13,429 bases of DNA from Planctomycetota bacterium (GTDB lineage: Bacteria > Planctomycetota > UBA1135), in the NCBI GenBank assembly GCA_022447335.1, contig JAKVCF010000056.1, forward strand, positions 1 through 13,429, written 5' to 3'. The notes under the pieces were generated by a model, which saw only the letters and a list, made by a program, of their open reading frames with translations, searched no databases and was not told the origin of the DNA. Positions within the stretch are counted from its first letter, which is position 1. Each line of letters begins with the position of its first letter. Shown in pieces: positions 7,470-13,429 of this stretch. Position numbers and translations under genes: made by a program.

Positions 7470-7505
7470 ATCGGCCGTCAGGATCAAGAGATCATGGCGG
7501 CCGAT
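7470..7505. other. Long hairpin between acyl-CoA dehydrogenase and OPT genes
   Basis: The 16-base arms at 7470-7485 and 7490-7505 pair around an AAGA loop, with one G-A mismatch and one G-U pair. The outer eight pairs (ATCGGCCG/CGGCCGAT) are perfect. It starts 37 bases after the stop of the dehydrogenase and ends 82 bases before the transporter start. No T-run follows on either strand, so it may be a terminator-like 3' stabiliser, a protein-binding palindrome or part of a leader. Confidence 0.6.
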
Positions 7506-7587
7506 TGCCAATTCTCGTCTACTAACTCACTCTGGCCCACCGGTGCGACCTGCTGCTAGCTCACGGCGCTGCTAGAGTTGGCCTGCG

Positions 7588-9615
7588 ATGGCGCTATTCC
7601 AAGAAGCTCCTACTACCCCCGAACAAATCGAGGACAGCCGCCCACTCGAAATCGAGCCGGGCGTGGTCGCCGAAATGGACGAGAACGAATGGTACGCCAA
7701 GGCGTACCGCGGCGAATCAGTCCCCCAGCTGACAGTCCGAGCAGTCGTCATGGGCTCGATCCTTGGCTTCGTGTTGGCTTTTACCAACCTCTACATCGGG
7801 CTCAAAACCGGCTGGCACCTCGGCGTGGCAATCACAGCCTGCATTCTGTCCTTCTCGATCTGGCGCATGCTACTCAGTGCCAGGCTGGTCAAGACACAAA
7901 TGACCATCCTTGAGAACAATTGCATGCAGTCAACGGCGTCGGCCGCCGGCTATTCGACAGGCGGCACTTTCGTCTCAGCTATTGCGGCACTACTGATGAT
8001 GTCGGCAACGCCCGAGAACGACATGCTCGGTGAGCACCTTCCTTGGTATGTGCTAGTGCTGTGGACTTTCTTCCTGGCTGTCCTTGGGGTGACGCTCGCC
8101 ATCCCGATGAAGCGGAACATGATCAACCAGGAGAAGTTGAAGTTTCCTTCGGGCCTCGCCGCCGCCTCGACACTGCAGTCGCTCTACGCCGATGCCGCCG
8201 AGGCCACCCGTAAGGCAAAGGTACTGGCCTACTCAGCCATCTTCGGCGCGATCTGGCCGCCACTAATTGACCTTAAGTTAAAAATTGAAGACGGGGTCAG
8301 GGAGACCCTACTGCCGAGCACTATCAAGCTTTTCGATCTCCTCCCTGGAACTGGAATCAACCGCGATACCGGCGAATCCTTCAAGCCATCTGATTGGACG
8401 GTGAAGTGGGATATGAATCCGGTCATGATTGGCGCTGGCATGCTAGTCGGCCTGCGTGTTTCACTCAGCATGTTGGCCTCAGCTATTGCTCTGGTCTACG
8501 TGATCGGCCCAGCCGGCTACAACATCGGTTGGGTTGGCCCCGAGGGCGACACCCTCTACGCGGTATCCAGCCCTGGTCGCGCCTGGCGCGAGATCGGCCT
8601 ATGGCTGGGCGCCCCGATCATGGTGGCAAGCGGCCTACTGAGCTTCGCGCTGCAGTGGAAAACGATCGTGCGCGCCTTTTCTGCCTTCAAAGGAGGCGCA
8701 AATGAAGGCGGCGTTCAGGACGCGTACGGACAGGTCCCCGATACAACCAGCGTGGAAGTGCCCGGCTCCTGGTTTCTCTGGGGCGCCATCCTTTCAGGTG
8801 CAGGCGTCGTCGGCATCGCCAACCTGTACTTCGGCGTGCCGGTCTTGCTGGGCGCCCTCGCAGTAGCGCTGACTTTTGTGCTGGCGCTCGTGGCATGCCG
8901 TGCAACCGGTGAATCAGACATCACCCCAACGGGTGCGATGGGAAAAATCATGCAGATCACCTACGGGGTCCTCATCCCGCAGAACGCCACCGCTAACTTG
9001 ATGTCAGCGGGCATCACCGCAGGCGCGGCCTCGTCCAGTGCAGATCTGCTCAACGACTTGAAATCCGGCTATCTGCTCGGCGCCAACCCACGACGCCAGT
9101 TCATCGCACAGTTCCTTGGGATCTTCAGTGGCACTGTCGCCACCGTGGTCGGCTTCCAGCTACTAGTCCCAGATGCCACCGCAATGATGCCGGTCACACT
9201 CGACGATGGCACTGTGCAACAACCGGAGTTCCCAGCGCCGGCGGCCGTAGCTTGGAAAGCCGTGGCAGACTTATTCAGTAGCGAATATGGCATCGGCGGC
9301 ATGCACCCCACGCACCGCATGGCGATCTGGTGGGGCTTGGCGATTGGAGCCCTCCTAGTCCTTACTGAGAAGTTCTTGCCGAAGAACAGGCGCAAGTACA
9401 TTCCATCAGCAACGGGCCTTGGCCTCGGCCTCATCTTGCCCTTCTACTACCCCCTCTCAATGACCGTCGGCGCCGTAATCGCCCGAGTCTGGGAGAAGCG
9501 CAACAAGCCATTGCATGACGACTTTATGGTCCCGACCTCTGCGGGAATCATCGCTGGCGTCTCGATCATCGGTGTGATCGTCGCGGTACTCAACGTACTG
9601 CTCTTCGCGGACTAA
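7588..9615 (+). CDS. OPT-family oligopeptide transporter, copy 1
   Basis: This is an inner-membrane secondary transporter of the OPT superfamily. Members import oligopeptides or metal/siderophore complexes, probably with protons; the substrate here is unknown. The 675-residue product has many hydrophobic segments, from about residue 50 (RAVVMGSILGFVLAFTNLYI) to the C-terminal helix (654-673). Hallmarks of prokaryotic OPT proteins are LKTGW (72-76), CMQSTASAAGYSTGG (112-126), MKRNMINQEKLKFPSG (174-189), CRATGESDITPTGAMGKIMQ (437-456) and ADLLNDLKSGYLLGANPRRQF (485-505). There is no clear Shine-Dalgarno sequence before the ATG. A TAGAGT hexamer at 7573-7578 could be a -10 element for a very short leader. 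It is a paralogue of the transporter at 10574 and ends inside the 3' end of the opposing lipid-kinase gene. Confidence 0.95.
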   Translation: MALFQEAPTTPEQIEDSRPLEIEPGVVAEMDENEWYAKAYRGESVPQLTVRAVVMGSILGFVLAFTNLYIGLKTGWHLGVAITACILSFSIWRMLLSARLVKTQMTILENNCMQSTASAAGYSTGGTFVSAIAALLMMSATPENDMLGEHLPWYVLVLWTFFLAVLGVTLAIPMKRNMINQEKLKFPSGLAAASTLQSLYADAAEATRKAKVLAYSAIFGAIWPPLIDLKLKIEDGVRETLLPSTIKLFDLLPGTGINRDTGESFKPSDWTVKWDMNPVMIGAGMLVGLRVSLSMLASAIALVYVIGPAGYNIGWVGPEGDTLYAVSSPGRAWREIGLWLGAPIMVASGLLSFALQWKTIVRAFSAFKGGANEGGVQDAYGQVPDTTSVEVPGSWFLWGAILSGAGVVGIANLYFGVPVLLGALAVALTFVLALVACRATGESDITPTGAMGKIMQITYGVLIPQNATANLMSAGITAGAASSSADLLNDLKSGYLLGANPRRQFIAQFLGIFSGTVATVVGFQLLVPDATAMMPVTLDDGTVQQPEFPAPAAVAWKAVADLFSSEYGIGGMHPTHRMAIWWGLAIGALLVLTEKFLPKNRRKYIPSATGLGLGLILPFYYPLSMTVGAVIARVWEKRNKPLHDDFMVPTSAGIIAGVSIIGVIVAVLNVLLFAD

Positions 9616-10525
9616 TCACCCTCAAGGCCGCCGGCTCGATGGCAACTCGAGCCGGCAATGGCCCCCACGCTTCGCCGTCGAGCTCCACCTCGACGGCGCG
9701 CGTCGTTGCAGACTCAATTTCAATGCGCTTCGCCGTGTGGTAATAAATATCCGCATGTTCAATGCGCGTACCAAAGTAAGTTTCTCCCAGTCTTCGTATA
9801 GCTTCAAATCGACCGAGATCGCCAAAAATCGCAACTTGGAAGTCACCCGAATCTGGGCGCGCATCAGGCGCGATGCACATCCCTCCACCGAAGTAGCTTG
9901 AGTTGCCTATTGCGATCGCCTTGATGCGCCGATCCTCCGCGACAGAATTATCGAGAGACCAGCGGACCCGGGCATTCCGGTATCGCATGAGCGCGCCAAC
10001 CGAAGCCCAGAGATAAGTCGGCTTGGATCCGAACCACTTGCGACTCTTATTGACGCGCCGCACCACTTCACCAGTGACACCTAAGCTCGCGACATTTCCA
10101 AACCACTCAGTGCGCGCAGGGTCATTCGGCGATTCAACTCGCCCAAGATCTATCCTTCGCGATTTACCCTCAGCGAGCTGATCAAGAGCCTGCTCAAAAC
10201 TCGGCCCGATGCCTAGCCCGCGCGCGAAGTCCGAACCCGTGCCACTGGGAAGAATGCCCAACGTCGCGCGCTCGCCATCCCCGCGCATCAGGCCATTCAC
10301 CACCTCATGCACTGTGCCGTCTCCGCCCACCGCTACAACTAGCTGCTGACCCCGCGCCTGGGCATCACTCGTAATGCGCACGGCATCTTTCGGTGCATGT
10401 GTGAACTGCACCTCAGCCTGTGGAAATAGGGCTCGCATCGCTTGCTCGCGCTGCGGCCATCGACGACCGGTCTTCCCGCCCGCAGAGCAAGGATTCACTA
10501 CAAAGGTCGTACGAGCTAGATCCAT
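9590..10525 (-). CDS. Diacylglycerol/lipid kinase family protein (YegS/DgkB-like)
   Basis: This 311-residue protein belongs to the diacylglycerol-kinase catalytic-domain family, which phosphorylates diacylglycerol or related lipids at the inner face of the cytoplasmic membrane and helps recycle lipid headgroup turnover products. It shows VVNPCSAGGKTG (9-20), the nucleotide-binding GGDGT (67-71), LPSGTGSDFARGL (92-104), GNSSYFGGGMCIAPDA (207-222) with the following Asp-rich DSGDF, and ELDGE near the end (281-285). These are the usual landmarks in the right order and the length is typical. The exact lipid cannot be told. The start is an ATG with little ribosome-site support. The 3' end overlaps the converging OPT transporter by 26 bases, and the 5' end is 48 bases from the divergent second OPT transporter. 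Confidence 0.93.
   Translation of the reverse strand: MDLARTTFVVNPCSAGGKTGRRWPQREQAMRALFPQAEVQFTHAPKDAVRITSDAQARGQQLVVAVGGDGTVHEVVNGLMRGDGERATLGILPSGTGSDFARGLGIGPSFEQALDQLAEGKSRRIDLGRVESPNDPARTEWFGNVASLGVTGEVVRRVNKSRKWFGSKPTYLWASVGALMRYRNARVRWSLDNSVAEDRRIKAIAIGNSSYFGGGMCIAPDARPDSGDFQVAIFGDLGRFEAIRRLGETYFGTRIEHADIYYHTAKRIEIESATTRAVEVELDGEAWGPLPARVAIEPAALRVISPRRAVR
9630..9656. other. Perfect 10-bp palindrome inside the kinase 3' end
   Basis: GCCGGCTCGA (9630-9639) and TCGAGCCGGC (9647-9656) are perfectly complementary around a seven-base loop. It lies 15 bases past the OPT stop and inside the last codons of the kinase. It could act as a terminator hairpin for the OPT transcript, but no T-run follows; it also encodes ordinary family-like residues (PARVAIEPAA) of the kinase. 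Confidence 0.45.
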
Positions 10526-10573
10526 CAGTAGAGGTGCGGAAATCGCAACCCTCGATCACGCTACCCTCTTCCT
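10526..10573. promoter_or_regulatory. Compact divergent start region (lipid kinase / OPT copy 2)
   Basis: Only 48 bases separate the two divergent start codons, so any promoters must overlap each other or the opposite gene. On the plus strand TACCCT (10562-10567) lies six bases before the OPT ATG, the spacing expected of a -10 element for a leaderless message. No purine-rich ribosome site is present; the leader is pyrimidine-rich. Hexamers of this looseness occur often by chance. Confidence 0.25.
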
Positions 10574-12547
10574 ATGGGATTATTCCAGACACCCCCAAAG
10601 ACTCTCGAGGAATACGAGCAATACAAACCACTCCCGATCCCACCGGACGAAGTCCTAAAGATGGACGAGGAAGAATGGTATGCGAAGGTCTATCGAGGAG
10701 CGGATTTCCCCCAACTAACCGTGCGTGCGGTGCTGATGGGCTCGGTGCTCGGGTTCTTTCTGGCCTTCACCAACCTGTATATCGGGCTGAAAACCGGATG
10801 GGCGCTCGGCGTGGCAATCACGGCCTGCATTGTGTCCTATGCAACCTGGAACGGCCTCTTGCGTGCCGGCCTCGCCAAGACGCCAATGACGATCTTGGAA
10901 ACGAACTGCATGCAGTCAACCGCAAGTTCCGCAGGCTATTCAACCGGAGGCACGATGGTCTCAGCGATTTCCGCATTGCTGATGATTCAAGGAGTGCACC
11001 TGCCTATCGATACGCTGGTCTACTGGACTCTACTGCTGGCTGCACTCGGCACGCTGATGGCGATCCCAATGAAGCGGAACATGATCAACCAAGAAAGGTT
11101 GAAGTTTCCTTCAGGCACTGCCGCAGCTGTCACGCTGCAATCACTGTATTCCGAAGGATTAGAAGCTGCAAAGAAAGCGCGTGCGCTCGCCTATTCGGCC
11201 ATCCCCGGCGCACTCACTCCACTTCTACTCGAACTCAAGGTTTCGGTAGACAAGTATGGAGATCCAACCCCCTTGCTACCGAGCTATTCAAAGATATTTG
11301 ACGGGCTCATAAGCGCTAGGGGTACCAAAGTTGTCGACGGGCAGACGGTTAAGAATCAACCTTCCGACTGGACAATGGTACTTGACCACAACCCAGTGAT
11401 GATCGCCGCTGGCGCCCTGGTGGGCTTACGCATAGCGATCTACATGGTGGTTGGCGCCGTCGTGATGTACTACTTCGTCGGGCCAAGCGGGCTAACTGAT
11501 ACTTGGGTCAGCCCTAATGGAGAAACAATCACAGCGATTTCGACGCCTGGCAATGTCTGGAAAGAACAGGGGCTTTGGCTCGGCGTTTCAATCATGGTTT
11601 CTTCTGGGATCTTGGCCTTCCTCTTGCAATGGAAAACCATCGTCCGCGCCTTTACAGGATTTATAGGCAAATCAAATAGCTCTGGCAATCAAGAGTTGCG
11701 CACTGCAACCGAGCCACCAAGTAGTTGGTTTCTCCTGGGCACCATCATCAGTGGAACTGGAGTCGCATGGCTTGCCTCGTCGGCCTTTGACGTGCCGTTT
11801 TTATACGGCCTACTCGCTGTCTTACTGACATTCTTCCTTGCGCTGGTGGCCTGCCGTGCAACCGGAGAATCAGACATCACGCCTGTGGGCGCAATGGGGA
11901 AAATCATGCAGCTAACCTTTGGCACGCTGATCCCCCAAAACGCTTCGGCCAACTTGATGACAGCTTCGATCACGGCTAGCTCGGCCGGCAGTTCGGCCGA
12001 CCTTTTGAACGATCTGAAGTCGGGATATCTGCTCGGCGCAAACCCCCGCCGCCAGTTCGTTGCACAGTTTCACGGCATCTTCGCCGGCACTGCCGCCACT
12101 GTCATCGGGTTCCGCAAACTGGTGCCAACTGCTGAATCGATTGGCACCACCGAGTTCCCGGCTCCAGCGGCAGTGGCATGGAAAGCCGTGGCCGATGTCT
12201 TCGCAAACGGCATCGAGAACATGCACCCGACTCACCAAGGCACGATCTACGCCGGCCTAGCCGTCGGCTCGATCATGGTGCTACTTGAATTGGCCGCCGA
12301 AAAGCTCGGCAAGAAAGAGTGGAAAGCCTACTTGCCCTCTGCCACCGGCGTCGGCCTCGGTCTCGTGCTGCCCTTCCAGTACCCGCTATCGATGCTTATC
12401 GGCGCGATCGCCGCCCATGTCTGGATGAGGCGCTCGCCCAAGTCCGGAAAGCTGTATATCGTGCCCGTGGCAGCCGGCCTCATCGCCGGCATCTCGATCA
12501 TGGGCGTGATCGTGGCTGTGCTGAACCCTCTCATATTTGAGCAGTAG
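10574..12547 (+). CDS. OPT-family oligopeptide transporter, copy 2
   Basis: This is a second OPT-superfamily inner-membrane transporter, 657 residues, clearly paralogous to the one at 7588. By direct count 67 of the first 100 residues are identical without gaps. Blocks such as NLYIGLKTGW, MKRNMINQE, CRATGESDITP, SSADLLNDLKSGYLLGANPRRQF-like and FPAPAAVAWKAVAD are shared. Differences cluster in loops: a shorter loop near 138-148, an altered segment at 225-262, and the loss of the acidic loop found around residues 531-547 of copy 1. These changes suggest different substrates or regulation rather than recent duplication. The gene ends in tandem in-frame stops (TAG TAA). It diverges from the lipid-kinase gene and converges on the cytochrome gene with a 10-base gap. 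The substrate is unknown. Confidence 0.95.
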   Translation: MGLFQTPPKTLEEYEQYKPLPIPPDEVLKMDEEEWYAKVYRGADFPQLTVRAVLMGSVLGFFLAFTNLYIGLKTGWALGVAITACIVSYATWNGLLRAGLAKTPMTILETNCMQSTASSAGYSTGGTMVSAISALLMIQGVHLPIDTLVYWTLLLAALGTLMAIPMKRNMINQERLKFPSGTAAAVTLQSLYSEGLEAAKKARALAYSAIPGALTPLLLELKVSVDKYGDPTPLLPSYSKIFDGLISARGTKVVDGQTVKNQPSDWTMVLDHNPVMIAAGALVGLRIAIYMVVGAVVMYYFVGPSGLTDTWVSPNGETITAISTPGNVWKEQGLWLGVSIMVSSGILAFLLQWKTIVRAFTGFIGKSNSSGNQELRTATEPPSSWFLLGTIISGTGVAWLASSAFDVPFLYGLLAVLLTFFLALVACRATGESDITPVGAMGKIMQLTFGTLIPQNASANLMTASITASSAGSSADLLNDLKSGYLLGANPRRQFVAQFHGIFAGTAATVIGFRKLVPTAESIGTTEFPAPAAVAWKAVADVFANGIENMHPTHQGTIYAGLAVGSIMVLLELAAEKLGKKEWKAYLPSATGVGLGLVLPFQYPLSMLIGAIAAHVWMRRSPKSGKLYIVPVAAGLIAGISIMGVIVAVLNPLIFEQ

Positions 12548-12557
12548 TAAGCCTTGG

Positions 12558-13007
12558 CTATTCGGCTGCGAAGCCGCGAATCTTCGCAACTAGGGCTGCC
12601 AGGACCTCAGGCTTGTCTTTGAGGTCCGGGCTAGCCGGCATTAGCGGGCTATTACCGACGGCCACGCCGCCCCCCACAATGGCTTCAGCTAGATAATCGT
12701 CAGTGACGGATGCCTGCCACTCCTTATCCGAGTAGTCTCGCGGCTTCACTGGAAAATTGGCCGCCGCCGGGGCGTCGCCCTTGCCGCTCTGGCCGTGGCA
12801 AGTCGCACAAACTGCCTTGTACTTGGCATCGGCAGCGGCAACGGCCTCGCCCGTCAGCTCTTCTTTCGAGCTCTCGGGAGGAGCCTTCGGCTGCCTAACC
12901 GGGACGCTGGAGCTTGAGCCAGCACTTGAAGAAGCCGGCTCTCCGCCGCCACAGCCGAACGAAGCGAGGAGCAGTAAACCGAAGAGCAGCCGAACGAGCG
13001 CGCACAT
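12558..13007 (-). CDS. Lipid-anchored c-type cytochrome (single heme)
   Basis: This is a predicted 149-residue periplasmic cytochrome c held to a membrane by a lipid. The start chosen is the ATG at 13007, preceded by AGGTGAG; a TTG 48 bases further upstream would add residues that do not look like a signal peptide. The signal sequence (hydrophobic residues 5-17) ends in a loose lipobox SFGC with Cys19. A serine- and proline-rich flexible linker follows (about 20-50). The heme site is CATCH (67-71), and Met123 in PLMPAS is the likely sixth ligand, as in class I cytochromes. It probably shuttles electrons between periplasmic redox partners. It is transcribed away from sdhC and converges with the second OPT gene; no oxidase or partner gene is visible nearby. 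Confidence 0.85.
   Translation of the reverse strand: MCALVRLLFGLLLLASFGCGGGEPASSSAGSSSSVPVRQPKAPPESSKEELTGEAVAAADAKYKAVCATCHGQSGKGDAPAAANFPVKPRDYSDKEWQASVTDDYLAEAIVGGGVAVGNSPLMPASPDLKDKPEVLAALVAKIRGFAAE
12563..12576. other. Small GNRA-loop hairpin at the convergent gene ends
   Basis: CGGCT and AGCCG pair around a GCGA tetraloop, within the last codons of the cytochrome gene and 15 bases beyond the OPT stop. The five-base stem is short and there is no T-run. It could help end the OPT transcript, but chance is equally likely. Confidence 0.2.
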
Positions 13008-13163
13008 CTCACCTGAAATTAAGCCATTCAGCCCAGGCAACAAGGGAAGATCCAAAATCTTCGGCCTACAAGCCCGAATCAGCGCGCAGAAGCAATAAGC
13101 CCGGCATTGGTATCATTTCCCGCCTTTACCGGGTTTCGCGCCCGACTAAATCACCACCTGGGC
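13008..13163. promoter_or_regulatory. Divergent upstream region of the cytochrome c and sdhC genes
   Basis: These 156 bases must hold promoters for both flanking genes. A perfect six-base inverted repeat GAAGAT/ATCTTC lies at 13046-13062 with loop CCAAA, about 40 bases upstream of the cytochrome start, and might be a small operator. A possible sdhC promoter is TTTACC with TAAATC 16 bases later, but the match to sigma-70 consensus is poor. No strong ribosome site precedes sdhC. Confidence 0.3.
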
Positions 13164-13429
13164 ATGCAGCGCATCGCGAAAACCGTCCAAACATCGATCG
13201 GCGCCAAGAGCTTGATGGCCATCACCGGCGTAGCTCTGTTGCTCTTCGTGTTGGCCCACATGCTGGGCAATCTGCAAATCTTCTCTGAGCCTGAGAAGAT
13301 CAATAGCTACGCCCACTTCCTGCATAGCCTTGGGCCCGGCCTTTGGATAGCGCGGATCGGTCTACTAGTGGTGTTCATTGCACACGTTTGGGCTGCAGTA
13401 CGCACCTCGCGCGCTAGTCGTGAAGCACG
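13164..13429 (+). CDS. sdhC: Succinate dehydrogenase cytochrome b558 subunit (5' part)
   Basis: This gene runs off the right edge; 88 codons are seen of an expected 200 to 250. SdhC is the membrane diheme anchor of succinate:quinone oxidoreductase (complex II), carrying electrons from the SdhAB subunits to the quinone pool. The visible part matches the b558 family. After a short basic start come SIGAKSLMAITG (11-22) and a first membrane helix (about 17-37) ending in AHMLGNLQIF with His32. Then follow INSYAHFLHSLGPG (46-59) and a second helix (about 60-79) with His74. His32 and His74 are likely heme ligands. The start ATG has no clear Shine-Dalgarno sequence. The sdhA and sdhB genes are expected just beyond the window. 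Confidence 0.9.
   Translation, partial: MQRIAKTVQTSIGAKSLMAITGVALLLFVLAHMLGNLQIFSEPEKINSYAHFLHSLGPGLWIARIGLLVVFIAHVWAAVRTSRASREA

Noticed and set aside
10420..11301. Plus-strand frame of 293 codons across the kinase/OPT junction
   Set aside because: It overlaps two well-supported genes in other frames and yields an Arg/Ser-rich, feature-free protein, as expected of a shadow frame.
7588..12547. The two OPT genes as a composite mobile element or recent duplication
   Set aside because: No terminal repeats, transposase or target duplications are seen, and the copies differ in loop lengths and about a third of residues even in the best-conserved part.
12558..13055. Longer TTG-started version of the cytochrome c gene
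   Set aside because: The extra 16 residues precede a good signal peptide that begins at the ATG at 13007, which has AGGTGAG just upstream.

Overview
The window reads as a chromosomal segment of a Gram-negative bacterium with a coding GC content of roughly 55-60 % (estimated by eye). Five predicted lipoproteins, including an LpoB-type penicillin-binding-protein activator, require an outer membrane and a periplasm. The succinate dehydrogenase membrane subunit is of the b558 family, known from Bacteroidota, Myxococcota/Bdellovibrionota, Planctomycetota and relatives. Together with the prokaryotic OPT transporters this hints at a non-enteric lineage such as former Deltaproteobacteria, but the phylum cannot be fixed from this window. 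I see no rRNA, tRNA, CRISPR array, integrase, transposase or phage gene; this is mostly ordinary core and semi-core content.

Layout. Positions 1-447 are AT-rich and apparently non-coding, with homopolymer runs, small hairpins and a 21-bp-period duplication of the end of mutS. mutS (448-3195, minus) is complete. Diverging from it is a tight plus-strand operon of four predicted lipoproteins (3279-6071): a COG3014-like repeat-type protein, two diverged YcfL-like proteins and an LpoB-like protein, with gaps of -1 to 11 bp. A GC-rich hairpin follows. A stand-alone acyl-CoA dehydrogenase (6168-7433) comes next, then a 154-bp gap holding a 36-nt hairpin.

The second half holds two paralogous OPT-family transporters (7588-9615 and 10574-12547, both plus). 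A lipid/diacylglycerol-kinase-family gene (9590-10525, minus) sits between them. It overlaps the first transporter tail-to-tail by 26 bp and diverges from the second across only 48 bp. A minus-strand c-type cytochrome lipoprotein (12558-13007) follows, and the window ends inside sdhC (13164 onward, plus), presumably the first gene of a succinate dehydrogenase operon.

How the genes fit together. The lipoprotein operon probably acts at the outer membrane/peptidoglycan interface, with LpoB stimulating a bifunctional peptidoglycan synthase. The acyl-CoA dehydrogenase, cytochrome c and SdhC all belong to electron-transfer metabolism but are separate transcription units. The OPT pair with its antisense lipid kinase is the most unusual arrangement. 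No wholly new system was recognised. The best leads are the lipoprotein operon (twin YcfL, short-linker LpoB), the OPT/kinase/OPT arrangement, and several unexplained hairpins.
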